A DNA stretch of 64,000 bases from Actinomadura coerulea (GCF_014208105.1 NZ_JACHMQ010000001.1:2480001-2544000), one strand, 5' to 3'. Shown: positions 55,568 to 64,000, counted from the first letter of the stretch. Translations and numbers: made by a program. Notes: generated by a model not told the origin, from the sequence alone.

Positions 55568-56433
55568 TCGCCGTCATCCTCGGCCTGCTGGGCGGAGCCG
55601 CCAACGCCCTGGCCTCGGTGCTCCAGCGCCGGGCCGCCCGGGGCGCGCCCGAGGCCGACGCCTTCAAGCCGTCCCTCATCCTCGACCTGCTGCGGCAGCC
55701 GCTCTGGCTCGGCGGGGTGGGCGCTCTCATCGCCGCGTTCGCCCTGCAGGCCGCGGCGCTGTCGATGGCGGGCCTCGCGCTCGTCCAGCCGCTGCTGGCC
55801 TCCGAACTGCCGTTCACCATGATCCTCATCGCCTGGTTTCCGCCGCGCGGGCTGCGCCAGGTGCCGTGGACGGGCGTCGTCGTCCTCACCGTGGGCCTGG
55901 CCGCGCTGCTCGTCGCCGCCTCCCCCAGCGAGGGCCTGGGCACGCCGGGGGCCGGCGAGTGGATCATCGCGACGGCCGCCACGGTGGGATGCGCCGCCGC
56001 CCTGGTCGCGGCGGCGTGGTCCATCCGCGGACCCTTCCGCGGCGTGCTGCTGGGAGTGACGACGTCCCTGGGCTTCGCGCTGACGGCGGCGTTCATGAGG
56101 ACGGCCACGCGCGCCTTCTCCGACGGGTTCGTCGCCGTCCTGACCTCCTGGGAGCTCTACGCGATGGCCGTGGCGGGGACGGCGAGCCTCTTCCTGCTCC
56201 AGAACGCGCTCCAGAGCGGCAGCCTGGTGGCGGTGCAGCCCGCCCTGACGGTCACGGACCCGGCCGCCAGCATCCTGCTGGGCGTCGGCCTCTTCGACGA
56301 GAGCATCCGGACCGGTCCGTGGATCGCCGCGGAGGTCCTGGGCATCGTGCTGATCCTGCTCGGCAGCGCCGTCATCGCCCGGTCCCCCCTGCTGCACGAC
56401 GAGCGCGCCGTCACCCCAGCGCGGCGCGAATGA
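55564..56433 (+). CDS. DMT-family transporter (partner of preceding gene)
   Basis: A 289-residue protein of the same family, with the repeat signatures ALVQPLLASELPFTMILIAW and VAVQPALTVTDPAASILLGV. GTG at 55564 is inside the end of the first transporter gene. Equal size, coupling and related sequence suggest a two-component exporter. Its 3' end overlaps the convergent glycosyltransferase gene by 23 bp. Confidence 0.87.
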   Translation: MIAVILGLLGGAANALASVLQRRAARGAPEADAFKPSLILDLLRQPLWLGGVGALIAAFALQAAALSMAGLALVQPLLASELPFTMILIAWFPPRGLRQVPWTGVVVLTVGLAALLVAASPSEGLGTPGAGEWIIATAATVGCAAALVAAAWSIRGPFRGVLLGVTTSLGFALTAAFMRTATRAFSDGFVAVLTSWELYAMAVAGTASLFLLQNALQSGSLVAVQPALTVTDPAASILLGVGLFDESIRTGPWIAAEVLGIVLILLGSAVIARSPLLHDERAVTPARRE

Positions 56434-57484
56434 CGTGGTCGGCCTGAGCTGCGTCGAACAGCAGGTCCACCCGGCGTTGCCGGGCCCTGCGCGCCCGCTC
56501 GCCCCCGAGCCCGTCCAGGATCTCGAGGAGTTCGGCGGGCGACCGCGCGAGGGCGCTCAGGCCCGCCCGCGCCATCGCCTCGGCTCCGTCGCGTCCGTGG
56601 CCGGGGATGGGGCGGTGGGAGACGACCGGCAGCCCGCACGCGAACGCCTCCCGGCACGTCTGCCCCGCCGCGTTGTCGACCAGGGCGTACGCGCCCGGCA
56701 TCAGGGCGGGCATGTCGTCCCGCCAGCCGAGGGCGTGCCCGATCCCGTCCTCGCGGAGCCGGGCGCGCAGCCGCCCGTTCCGCCCGCACAGCACGACCGG
56801 CACGTACCGGCCGGACGCCGCGAGCCCGCGGGCCGTCTCGGTCACCCCGCCGATGCCCCAGGCGCCCGCGGAGACCAGCACGATCCGCTCCCCGGGCCGC
56901 GCGCCGACCGCGCGGCGCAGCCGTCCGCCGTCGCCGGCGCGCCGGAACCCGGGCCGCACCACGGGCGCCACGCGGGCGGCCGGACGTCCCGTCCGCTCCG
57001 CGACCGCGCGCGCCGAGGCCTCGTCCGGGCACAGGTAGCGGTCGTTGCCCGGGTGGGCCCACATCCGGTGGGCGGCGAAGTCGGTCACCAGCACGAGCGA
57101 CGGCGCCTCCAGCCGCCCGCGCAGGCGCATCCACCCCGCGGCCTGCGCCGCGACATGGAAGGTGGACACCACCGCGTCCGGCGGCAGCTCCCCCGTCCGC
57201 CGCTCCAGCCCCCTGGCGATCAGGACGGTGAGCGGCGAGGCCGGCGGCGGGCCCGGCGCCACGAAGAACTCCTGGTAGACCCACTCGTACAGCCACGGCG
57301 CCCCGCGGAGCATCGCCCCGTACATCCGCCGGAGTCCGTGCCCGAGGCGCAGCGGCACCAGGTCCAGCACGTCGACGACGCACACCTCCACGCCCCGCGG
57401 CGCGATCCGGCGCGCCAGCTCCCCGGCGACGGCGTCATGGCCCGCCCCCATCGCGGCCGAGAGGATGAGGAGTCGTTTGCCCAT
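56411..57484 (-). CDS. MGDG-synthase-type glycosyltransferase (GT28)
   Basis: A 357-residue retaining-type processive glycosyltransferase relative. The N-terminal MGDG_synth domain opens with LLILSAAMGAGHDAVAGEL; the C-terminal nucleotide-sugar domain has VLVSAGAWGIGG, a DDMPALM loop and NAAGQTCREAFACGLPVV. Such enzymes add galactose or glucose to diacylglycerol or similar lipids at the membrane. Divergent by 29 bp from a polysaccharide deacetylase gene, suggesting a joint role in envelope glycans or glycolipids. Confidence 0.87.
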   Translation of the reverse strand: MGKRLLILSAAMGAGHDAVAGELARRIAPRGVEVCVVDVLDLVPLRLGHGLRRMYGAMLRGAPWLYEWVYQEFFVAPGPPPASPLTVLIARGLERRTGELPPDAVVSTFHVAAQAAGWMRLRGRLEAPSLVLVTDFAAHRMWAHPGNDRYLCPDEASARAVAERTGRPAARVAPVVRPGFRRAGDGGRLRRAVGARPGERIVLVSAGAWGIGGVTETARGLAASGRYVPVVLCGRNGRLRARLREDGIGHALGWRDDMPALMPGAYALVDNAAGQTCREAFACGLPVVSHRPIPGHGRDGAEAMARAGLSALARSPAELLEILDGLGGERARRARQRRVDLLFDAAQADHVIRAALG

Positions 57485-57513
57485 GCGATCGATCCCCCTG
57501 TGAAACTGGTCCC

Positions 57514-58245
57514 ATGTCGCATCTGACGCGGGCTCTCGCCGGGGTCCTGCTGGCGCACGCCCTGCCCGCCGCGACCTGGCTTCCGCCCGTCCGCCTCCTG
57601 ACGCCCCGCCTCGCCGGCCGCGGCGGGGCCCGCCATGTCGCGCTCACGCTGGACGACGGGCCCGACCCGCGCTCCACGCCCCTCTTCCTGGACGAGCTGG
57701 CCCGGCTCGGCTGCCATGCGACCTTCTTCGTCCTCGGCGCGATGCTCCAGCGCGACCCGTCCCTCGGCCGGCGCATCGTCGCCGACGGCCACGAGATCGC
57801 CGTCCATGGGTGGCACCACGGCAACGCCCTGTTGGCCCGCCCCGGCCGCGTCTCGGCCGAGGTGCGCCGCACCGTCCGCCTCATCGAGGACGTCTGCGGC
57901 ACGACCCCCGCCTGGTACCGCCCCCCGTACGGTGTCCTCACCGCCGAAGCCCTCTTCGCGGCCCACCGCGACGATCTGAGGCCCGTTCTGTGGACGGCGT
58001 GGGGCAAGGACTGGACGGCATCCGCGACGCCCCGTTCGGTGCTGGCCACGCTTTCCCCGGGCCTGGACGGGGGCGCGACGCTCCTCCTGCACGACAGCGA
58101 CGCCACCTCGGCGCCGGGCGCGTGGAAAGCGTCTCTCGGCGCCCTCCCCGGCGTGGTGGCGGCCTGCCGCGCCACCGGCCTGGCCGTCGGCCCGCTACGC
58201 GACCACGAGGTCCACTCCGCAAGGACGTCACCTGGTCACTCATAA
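57514..58245 (+). CDS. Polysaccharide deacetylase (NodB-type)
   Basis: A 243-residue carbohydrate esterase family 4 protein. After a hydrophobic N-terminus (signal or anchor, 1-25) come motif 1 TLDDGPDP (catalytic Asp and metal Asp), motif 2 HGWHH (metal His), motif 3 RPPYG and motif 5 LLHDSD. All catalytic residues are present. It removes acetyl groups from extracellular or cell-wall glycans. Divergent partner of the MGDG-type glycosyltransferase. Confidence 0.92.
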   Translation: MSHLTRALAGVLLAHALPAATWLPPVRLLTPRLAGRGGARHVALTLDDGPDPRSTPLFLDELARLGCHATFFVLGAMLQRDPSLGRRIVADGHEIAVHGWHHGNALLARPGRVSAEVRRTVRLIEDVCGTTPAWYRPPYGVLTAEALFAAHRDDLRPVLWTAWGKDWTASATPRSVLATLSPGLDGGATLLLHDSDATSAPGAWKASLGALPGVVAACRATGLAVGPLRDHEVHSARTSPGHS

Positions 58246-58345
58246 CCAGACGGCGCCCGTCCATGCTGCCGCGCATCGCCCGCAACAGTCGGAGAGTGAC
58301 TATTCCGTCGTGCGGCGGCGAGGCAGACCTGCCACCCCGTTTCAG

Positions 58346-58373
58346 TTGTGAACCGCCGCTTTCCTGATATCAC
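58346..58373 (+). promoter_or_regulatory. Promoter of the polyprenyl synthase operon
   Basis: TTGTGA (58346-58351) and TATCAC (58368-58373) are separated by 16 nt, followed by the ribosome site AAGGAG at 58388-58393. Good housekeeping-type match directly before the three-gene operon. Confidence 0.5.
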
Positions 58374-58399
58374 TGACTGCGACGACAAAGGAGCGGAAA

Positions 58400-58645
58400 G
58401 TGATGATGGGGCAGTCTGACGGAAGAGTCGGCTCACGGAGTGAAGTGCTCTGCCTGGCCGCCGGGTTCGCCGACGTGGTGGCGGAGGGGCTGCGGGGCCT
58501 GACCCGGCGCGTGCCCGGCCCGGCCGAGGTGCGGCAGGAGCTCCGCGCACGCGGTGAGCTGGCGCTGCGGCGCAGCGGCGCGGCCCCGGAGGCGCACATG
58601 GAGGTCCTGGCCCGCCGGGCCGCCGCGCGGCTCCGCGATGGCTGA
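58400..58645 (+). CDS. Small helical protein, first gene of the polyprenyl synthase operon (81 aa)
   Basis: A soluble, Ala/Arg/Leu-rich peptide predicted as two or three helices (CLAAGFADVVAEGLRGLTRR; EVRQELRARGELALRR). No family recognised. GTG at 58400 or the ATG at 58403 both fit the AAGGAG site. Its last 8 bp overlap the start of the synthase gene, so translation is coupled. An adaptor, small subunit or substrate carrier for the following enzymes is possible; nothing shows which. Confidence 0.75.
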   Translation: MMMGQSDGRVGSRSEVLCLAAGFADVVAEGLRGLTRRVPGPAEVRQELRARGELALRRSGAAPEAHMEVLARRAAARLRDG

Positions 58646-59621
58646 CCTGCGGACCCGGGTCGACCGGGCGCTGGAGGAGTTCGTCGAGGCGGAGACCGCC
58701 GAGCTGCTGGCCCTGGACGGCGAGCTCGCGCCCGTCGCCGACCAGTTGCGGATCTCGGTCGGCGGCGGGAAGCGGATCCGCCCGGCGTTCTGCTACTGGG
58801 GGTGGCGCGCGGCGGGGCAGCCCGACACCGACGCCGTGGTCCGCGCGGCGGCGGCGCTGGAACTGGTGCACGCCGCGGCGATCGTCCACGACGACGTCAT
58901 CGACCGCAGCCCGATGCGGCGCGGGCGGCCGAGCGCGCACGAGCGGCTCGGCGACGCCCTCGCCATCATGGTCGGCGACCTGCTGGTGGCGTGGGCCGCG
59001 GAGCTGTTCCACTCCTGCGGCCTGCCGCGCACCTTCCTCGGCCGGGCGATGCCGCTGTGGACGGCGATGGGGCGCGAGCTCGTGGCGGGCGAGTGCCTGG
59101 AGATCCTGCGGACCGGGGCGGCGCCGGACGTGGCCCGGTCGCTGGCGATCGTGCGGTTCAAGACCGGCTCCTACACCGTCGAGGGGCCCCTGCGGATCGG
59201 CGCGGTGCTGGGCGGGGCCGCCGCGCCGACCCTGGACGCGCTGGCCGCCTACGCCCGTCCGCTCGGAGAGGCCTTCCAGTTGCGGGACGACCTGTGGGGC
59301 GTGTTCGGCGACCCGGGCCGGACGGGCAAGTCGTCCCTGGACGACCTGGCGGGCCGCAAGCCCACCGCCCTGCTCGCGCTGACCCTGACCGACGCCGCCG
59401 AGCCCGACCGCCGGCGCCTGCGGGACCTGCTGGACGGACCGCTCACCCCGGACGGCGCCGCGGAGATCCGGGAGATCATGCTCCGCGCCCGGGCGCCGGC
59501 CCGCGTCCGGCAGATGATCGACGAGCGCGCGCACGCCGCGCACGCGGCCCTCGCCGGCACCCGGCCGGACGCCGCCGACGCCCTGGCCCGACTGATCTGC
59601 GAGGTGACCGCCGATGACTGA
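58638..59621 (+). CDS. Polyprenyl diphosphate synthase
   Basis: A 327-residue trans-prenyltransferase. It condenses isopentenyl diphosphate with an allylic diphosphate. The first Asp-rich motif DDVID (85-89) and the second DDLWG (217-221) bind Mg2+; GGGKRIRP (42-49) is the phosphate site. The residues 4 and 5 before the first motif are both Ala, leaving room for chains longer than C15, so a C20 or longer product is likely. ATG at 58638 overlaps the previous stop by 8 bp; the stop overlaps the oxygenase start by 8 bp. The pairing with an Lcp-like oxygenase is unusual. Confidence 0.93.
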   Translation: MADLRTRVDRALEEFVEAETAELLALDGELAPVADQLRISVGGGKRIRPAFCYWGWRAAGQPDTDAVVRAAAALELVHAAAIVHDDVIDRSPMRRGRPSAHERLGDALAIMVGDLLVAWAAELFHSCGLPRTFLGRAMPLWTAMGRELVAGECLEILRTGAAPDVARSLAIVRFKTGSYTVEGPLRIGAVLGGAAAPTLDALAAYARPLGEAFQLRDDLWGVFGDPGRTGKSSLDDLAGRKPTALLALTLTDAAEPDRRRLRDLLDGPLTPDGAAEIREIMLRARAPARVRQMIDERAHAAHAALAGTRPDAADALARLICEVTADD

Positions 59622-60756
59622 GTACACCGACCGGTACATGGACGCTCTGCGGCTGAAGGGCGACCCGCTCGCCGACGCGACCGTCGAAGCCCTGTTCGGC
59701 ACGGGGGAGGTGGGCAGGTACAACACCCTCATGCGCTGGTTCACGACCTCCGGGCAGGCGCTCCCCGAGGGCCTGCCCGACGCGGCGCGCGACTACCTGC
59801 ACGCCACCGCGACCCCGCCGGACTGGATCGACTGGGGCGTCATGGAACAGGCGCGGCAGTTCTTCCTCGACAACGACGTCCACGTCTCCACCGCCCTGTC
59901 GTTCGCGGCGATGCCGGCCTGCTACGTCGTCCCGCACGTGGCCAAGCTGCTGTCGGCCACGCACTCGCTGGCCTACCCCTCGCGCCGGATGGCCGAGACG
60001 GGGCAGTTCACCGTCTACCTCATGCAGCCCGACGCGTTCCAGGCCGGCGGGCGGTTCCTCCCCGCGGCGCAGAAGGTCCGGCTGCTGCACGCCTCCATCC
60101 GCCGGCACCTGAAGGAGGAGGGCCGCTGGCCCGAGCCCGTCGCGATCTGCCAGGAGGACATGCTCGGCGGGCTGATGATGTTCAGCATCCAGGTCCTGGA
60201 CGCCCTGCACCGCATGGGCGTCCACATCACCGCCGAAGGCGCGGACGCCTACTACTACGCCTGGCGCGTCGTCGGCACCATCCTCGGGATCGACCTCGGC
60301 ACCATCCCCCCGGACCTCCCGGCGGCCCGGGAGTTCTCCGACCGGTACATGGTGCGCCACATGGGCCCCTCCCCCGAGGGGGCGCACCTGACGCGGCAGC
60401 TGATCGACATGTATGAGCAGGTCGTGCCCGGGACGCTGCTCGACCCGATCGTGCCCGCGCTCATCCGCTACCTCGTCGGCGACACGTCCGCGGACTGGCT
60501 CCAGGTGCCGCGCACGCGGTTCGACTCCCTCATCGGGCTCGCCCCGGCCCTGCTGGGCGCGCTGGAATGGGTCGAGGACCGCGGGCCGTGGGCCGAGTAC
60601 ATCTCCGACCGGCTCGGCCACCTGGTCACCATGCTGGAACTGTCGTCCCTGACGCGGGGGCGCGTCATGCACTACGCCATCCCCCAGGAACTCAAGTCCG
60701 ACTTCGGGGTGCCCTCGAAGAACGCCCGCTGGACCCCGCCCGGCCCTGCTCTCTGA
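59614..60756 (+). CDS. Cytosolic Lcp/MpaB-like (DUF2236) oxygenase
   Basis: A 380-residue DUF2236 haem-oxygenase candidate. R125, T129 and H159 (RRMAETG and RLLHASIR) have the same spacing as R164, T168 and H198 of Lcp, including the proximal haem His; the Lcp Lys167 is Glu128 here. No signal peptide, so it acts inside the cell, unlike the Tat-exported Lcp at 15.2 kb. MpaB-family enzymes cleave prenyl chains. ATG at 59614 overlaps the polyprenyl synthase stop by 8 bp, strongly suggesting that it oxidises or cleaves that enzyme's product. Confidence 0.87.
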   Translation: MTEYTDRYMDALRLKGDPLADATVEALFGTGEVGRYNTLMRWFTTSGQALPEGLPDAARDYLHATATPPDWIDWGVMEQARQFFLDNDVHVSTALSFAAMPACYVVPHVAKLLSATHSLAYPSRRMAETGQFTVYLMQPDAFQAGGRFLPAAQKVRLLHASIRRHLKEEGRWPEPVAICQEDMLGGLMMFSIQVLDALHRMGVHITAEGADAYYYAWRVVGTILGIDLGTIPPDLPAAREFSDRYMVRHMGPSPEGAHLTRQLIDMYEQVVPGTLLDPIVPALIRYLVGDTSADWLQVPRTRFDSLIGLAPALLGALEWVEDRGPWAEYISDRLGHLVTMLELSSLTRGRVMHYAIPQELKSDFGVPSKNARWTPPGPAL

Positions 60757-60853
60757 CCGTGCGCGCTCGGCGCCCGGCGCACCGGGGAGGATGTTTCGGC
60801 AGCGCAGGAGGGGCAGGAGCCAACCATCGCTGTCGACTCTCCCGGGGGGGAAG

Positions 60854-61429
60854 ATGAGTGAGCGATCAGAAGCCGCGCCCGGCGACGTCGTCGACCTCCT
60901 GCTGAGGCAGCACGCGGAGATCCGGCAGCTGTTCGACCGGGTCGAGGCCGCCGCCGGGCACGAGCGGGCCGAGGCCTTCGACCGGCTGCGCCGGTTGCTG
61001 GCCGTGCACGAGACCGCCGAGGAGGAGGTCCTGCACCCCTACGCCCGCCGTCACATCGACCGGGGCCAGGAGGTGGTCGACGCTCGCCTGGCCGAGGAGA
61101 ACCAGGCCAAGCAGCTCCTGTCGGACGCCGACTACTTCGGCCCGAGGAGTTCCGACTTCCTCCAGCGGCTCGGCGACCTGCGCCTGTCCGTCTTGGACCA
61201 CGCCCGGCACGAGGAGGAAGAGGAGTTCCCCGAGATCCGGCGGCATGCCGGCGAGAAGGATCTGCGCAGGATGGCCACCGCGGTGAAGGCCGCCGAGGCC
61301 GTGGCCCCCACCCGCCCGCACGTCGGGTTCGAGTCCGCCCCCGCCAACCTGGTCGCCGGGCCGTTCGCCGCCGTCGCCGACCGCACCCGGGACGCGATCC
61401 GCAGGGCCGTCGGCAGGCAGCGGGAGTGA
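60854..61429 (+). CDS. Haemerythrin HHE-domain protein
   Basis: A 191-residue protein with an N-terminal four-helix HHE domain (about 10-125). The diiron ligands are visible: His in LLRQHAEIRQLFD, His and Glu in VHETAEEEVLHPYARRH, and His-Glu in LDHARHEEEEEFPEI. It may sense or buffer O2, NO or iron. The C-terminal 60 residues are basic and unstructured. ATG at 60854 after a G-run. Convergent with kdpE. Confidence 0.9.
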   Translation: MSERSEAAPGDVVDLLLRQHAEIRQLFDRVEAAAGHERAEAFDRLRRLLAVHETAEEEVLHPYARRHIDRGQEVVDARLAEENQAKQLLSDADYFGPRSSDFLQRLGDLRLSVLDHARHEEEEEFPEIRRHAGEKDLRRMATAVKAAEAVAPTRPHVGFESAPANLVAGPFAAVADRTRDAIRRAVGRQRE

Positions 61430-61465
61430 GGAGCGGAGGGAGCCGGATCGCGGCGGCGGCGCGGG

Positions 61466-62143
61466 TCAGGGCTCGAAGCGGTAGCCCATGCCCGGCTCGG
61501 TGATCAGGTGCCGGGGGCGGGACGGGTCCGGCTCCAGCTTGCGGCGCAGGTGGGCGAGGTAGACGCGCAGGTAGTTCGTCTCCTTGTCGTAGGCGGGGCC
61601 CCACACCTCCTGGAGGAGCTGCCGCTGGCCGACGAGGGCGCCGGTGTTGCGGACCAGGACCTCCAGGATGTTCCACTCGGTGGGGGTCAGGCGGATCTCC
61701 TGCCCCGCCCGCGTCACCCGCTTGGCCCCCAGGTCGATCGTGAAGGCCGCCGTCTCCACCACGGCGGAGGCCTGCTCCGCAGGGGCGGCCCGCCGGACGG
61801 CCGCGCGCAGCCGGGCCAGGAGCTCGTCCATGCCGAACGGCTTGGTGACGTAGTCGTCGGCCCCGGTGTCCAGGGCCCGGACCTTCTCCTGGGAGGCGTG
61901 CCGCGCGGAGAGGACGATGATGGGGGCGTTCAGCCAGCCGCGCAGCCCCTGGATCACCTCGACCCCGTCCATGTCCGGCAGCCCGAGGTCGAGCACCACC
62001 ACGTCCGGCCGGTGCCGGGCGGCCAGGTCCAGGGCGGTGCGGCCGTCGGGCGCGGTGTCCACCTCGTAGCCGCGCGTCCTCAGGTTGATCCGCAGGGCCC
62101 GGACGAGCTGCTCCTCGTCCTCGACGAGGAGGACGCGGGTCAC
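61466..62143 (-). CDS. kdpE: KdpE-type response regulator
   Basis: A 225-residue OmpR-class regulator. The receiver (1-120) has the acidic pair EDEE, the phospho-Asp in VVVLDLGLPDMDG and Lys in DYVTKPF; the winged-helix output domain follows (about 130-222, TPTEWNILEVLVRNTG, TNYLRVYLAHLRRKLE). GTG at 62141-62143 overlaps the sensor-kinase stop by 4 bp. It is far from the kdpFABC operon it presumably controls. Confidence 0.92.
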   Translation of the reverse strand: MTRVLLVEDEEQLVRALRINLRTRGYEVDTAPDGRTALDLAARHRPDVVVLDLGLPDMDGVEVIQGLRGWLNAPIIVLSARHASQEKVRALDTGADDYVTKPFGMDELLARLRAAVRRAAPAEQASAVVETAAFTIDLGAKRVTRAGQEIRLTPTEWNILEVLVRNTGALVGQRQLLQEVWGPAYDKETNYLRVYLAHLRRKLEPDPSRPRHLITEPGMGYRFEP

Positions 62144-64000
62144 AGCGGTCCCCCGCCCTCGTCGCCGGGCGCGGGACCGTCCCCGCGCGCGGCGGCGGCG
62201 GGCAGCGCGAAGACCATGGTGAGACCGCCTCCCGGGGTGTCCTCGGCCCGCAGGGTGCCGCCCATCGCCTCGGTGAAGCCCCGGGCCACGGCCAGGCCCA
62301 GCCCCACCCCGGCGCCCCGGGGGGAGTCCCCGAGGCGCTGGAACGGCGCGAAGATCTGTGCCTTGGCCGCCTCCGGCACTCCGGGACCCCGGTCCGCGAC
62401 CCTGATCTCGAGCCGGTCCCTCCGCAGGCCGGCGGCCGACAGGGTGACGGCGCCGGCCCCGTGCCGGACGGCGTTCTCGACCACGTTGGCCAGCGCCCGC
62501 TCCAGCAGCCCGGGGTCGGCCAGGACCGGCGGGAGCGTCTCCGGGACGTCCACCTCGACCCGGCCGGCCGGGACGCCCTGGAGGGCGGGTGCCACCACCT
62601 GCTCCAGGGACACCGGCTGGGTCAGCGGGGAGACGGCGCCCGTCTGCAGGCGGCTCATGTCGAGCAGGTTGCCGATGAGGCCGTCGAGCCTGTCGGCCGA
62701 CTCCTCGACGGTGGCCAGCAGTTCGGCCTCGTCGCGCGGATCCCAGTCGACGTCGGTCTGGCGCAGACTGCTCACGCCGGCCTTGATCGAGGCGAGCGGG
62801 GTGCGCAGGTCGTGCGAGACGGCGGCGAGCAGGGCGGTGCGGATCCTGTTGCCCTCGGCGAGCCGCCGGGCCCGCCCCGCCTCCTCGGCCAGCCGCCGCC
62901 ACTCCAGCGCGGCGGCGGCCTGGGCCGCGAAGGCCGACAGCACCCGGCGGTCCGCGGCGGGCAGGACGCGTCCGCGCAGGGCCAGCACGGTCTCGCCGCG
63001 CCGCTCCGCCCCCTCGCCCGCCCCCACCCTGGCCTGAGCGTCGGCCCGGTCGGGGTCGGTGCACGCGCCGGAGCCGGTCGAGCCCAGGACCGTCCAGCCG
63101 TCGCCCGTCCTCTCCAGCAGCGCGACCGAGGTCACGCCGAAGGTCTCGCGGACGCGTTCCAGCAGGGCGGGCAGCGCCTTCTCGCCGCGCAGCACGCTGG
63201 TCGCCAGCATGCTCAGCGTCTCGGCCTCCGCGCCGCTCTGCGCCGCCTGCCGGGAGCGGCGGGCGGCCAGGTCGACCACCGAGGCGACCGCCGCCGCCAC
63301 CCCGACGAAGATCACAAGCGCGAGGGCGTTGTCGCGGTCGCCGATGGTGAGGGTGTGGAAGGGAGGGGTGAAGAACCAGTTGGCGAGCAGGCTGCCCAGC
63401 ACCGCGGCGACGACGGCCGGCCACAGCCCTCCCGCGAGGGCGACGCCGACGGTCAGCGCCAGGTAGGACAGGATGTCGATGACCAGGCCGAACTCCAGAC
63501 CCGTACCGGCCAGCAGACCGGTCAGGGCCGGCGGGCCCGCGACGGCGAGCGCCCAGCCGGCCGCCCTGCGCCGGCGGCTGAGCGCCGGGCCGCTCGCGCG
63601 GGCGGCGCCGGCGCGCTCCCCGGCGTGCTGGTGCCCGACGATGTGGACGTCGAAGTCGCCGGACCGCCGGGTCACGGAGGTCCCGACGCCGGTTCCGAGG
63701 ATCCGCCTGCGGCCGGAGGGGCGCCCGGCCCCCACGACGAGCTGCGTGGCGTTGACACCGCGGGCGAACTCCAGCAGCGCCGTCGCCACATCGTCGCCCA
63801 CCACCTGGTGGAACGTCCCGTTCATGCTCTCCACCAGGGCGCGCTGGCGGGCCGGCGCGCCGGTGGAGCCCCCGTCGAGGCCGTCACTGCGCACCACCCG
63901 GACGGCCAGCAGGTCCGCGCGCCCGGTCCGGGCCCCCATGCGGGCCGCGCGGCGGATCAGCGCGTCGCCCTCCGGGCCGCCGCCCAGCGCCACCACGATG
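62140..64000 (-). CDS. kdpD: KdpD-type sensor kinase, intact H-box (5' end outside window)
   Basis: At least 620 residues of a second KdpD; the N-terminal KdpD/Walker domain lies beyond base 64000. Present are the USP domain (GGGPEGDALIRRAA), DUF4118 helices, GAF region and a full kinase core with AVSHDLRTPLAS (phospho-His), NVVENAVRHG, DRGPGVPEAA and GVGLGLAVARG. Unlike the copy in the kdp operon it can autophosphorylate. Coupled to kdpE by a 4-bp overlap. Confidence 0.93.
   Translation of the reverse strand, partial: IVVALGGGPEGDALIRRAARMGARTGRADLLAVRVVRSDGLDGGSTGAPARQRALVESMNGTFHQVVGDDVATALLEFARGVNATQLVVGAGRPSGRRRILGTGVGTSVTRRSGDFDVHIVGHQHAGERAGAARASGPALSRRRRAAGWALAVAGPPALTGLLAGTGLEFGLVIDILSYLALTVGVALAGGLWPAVVAAVLGSLLANWFFTPPFHTLTIGDRDNALALVIFVGVAAAVASVVDLAARRSRQAAQSGAEAETLSMLATSVLRGEKALPALLERVRETFGVTSVALLERTGDGWTVLGSTGSGACTDPDRADAQARVGAGEGAERRGETVLALRGRVLPAADRRVLSAFAAQAAAALEWRRLAEEAGRARRLAEGNRIRTALLAAVSHDLRTPLASIKAGVSSLRQTDVDWDPRDEAELLATVEESADRLDGLIGNLLDMSRLQTGAVSPLTQPVSLEQVVAPALQGVPAGRVEVDVPETLPPVLADPGLLERALANVVENAVRHGAGAVTLSAAGLRRDRLEIRVADRGPGVPEAAKAQIFAPFQRLGDSPRGAGVGLGLAVARGFTEAMGGTLRAEDTPGGGLTMVFALPAAAARGDGPAPGDEGGGPL

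Noticed and set aside
58638-59621. Carotenoid or hopanoid biosynthetic gene cluster
   Set aside because: No phytoene/squalene synthase, desaturase or cyclase gene is near; only the synthase and the DUF2236 oxygenase are linked.
61466-63424. KdpD-KdpE fusion protein suggested by a long open frame
   Set aside because: The upstream part of that frame is a shadow of the kinase gene; kdpE starts at GTG 62143 overlapping the true kinase stop.

Overview
The window is very GC-rich DNA with frequent GTG starts, tight 1 to 8 bp gene overlaps and several actinobacterial hallmark families: two SAV2177/DUF574 methyltransferases, a type 2 argininosuccinate synthase, HelR with a rifamycin-associated element, an Lcp rubber oxygenase, a STAND/TPR regulator and DUF5996. 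It most resembles a chromosomal stretch from a filamentous actinomycete, probably Thermomonosporaceae (Actinomadura-like). That placement is inference from gene families; no rRNA or tRNA gene was seen. No insertion sequence, CRISPR array, prophage or plasmid function was found.

Layout. 0-9.6 kb: end of a membrane-protein gene, AqpZ-type aquaporin, argG under a probable ArgR operator, two small unknown genes, an acyl-CoA synthetase, a DUF574 methyltransferase whose frame runs unbroken into an EamA exporter, the divergent LysR regulator, and a second DUF574 methyltransferase. 10-13.3 kb: an unusual pair, an FAD/NAD(P)-binding protein and a cut-down PEP-utilising protein with altered active-site residues. 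13.3-16.4 kb: VOC protein, acetyl-CoA hydrolase/CoA-transferase, and secreted Lcp. 16.5-27.4 kb: DUF4132, DUF5996, STAND/TPR regulator, AhpD-like, DUF1801, a self-regulated SDR/MarR pair, and helR with its RAE. 27.7-38.7 kb: cupins, MMPL exporter with divergent MarR, VOC protein, MerR-like protein, ZIP transporter, pentapeptide protein, CstR-like repressor with DUF302, TetR/bicupin and MFS exporter.

38.7-47.4 kb: a complete potassium-uptake operon (27-aa peptide-kdpF-kdpA-kdpB-kdpC-kdpD) whose KdpD has Arg in place of the phospho-accepting His, lying beside a decayed V/A-ATPase subunit B gene. 47.5-50.7 kb: a probable ECF41-type sigma factor and a set of redox/hydrolase genes behind a matching promoter. 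50.8-58.2 kb: LtrA, DoxX, NsrR-flavohaemoglobin, two DMT transporters, an MGDG-type glycosyltransferase and a polysaccharide deacetylase. 58.4-60.8 kb: a three-gene, doubly overlapping operon of a small protein, a polyprenyl diphosphate synthase and a cytosolic Lcp/MpaB-like oxygenase. The end carries haemerythrin, KdpE and a second KdpD with an intact H-box.

The most interesting points are the polyprenyl synthase/Lcp-like operon, the PEP-utiliser with altered catalytic residues, the KdpD pseudokinase paired with a distant intact KdpDE, the RAE in front of helR, and a recurring pattern of internally deleted genes (P450, LCM-type methyltransferase, NAD(P)-binding epimerase, V/A-ATPase B). Many divergent or autoregulated genes carry readable palindromic operators; these are listed individually.
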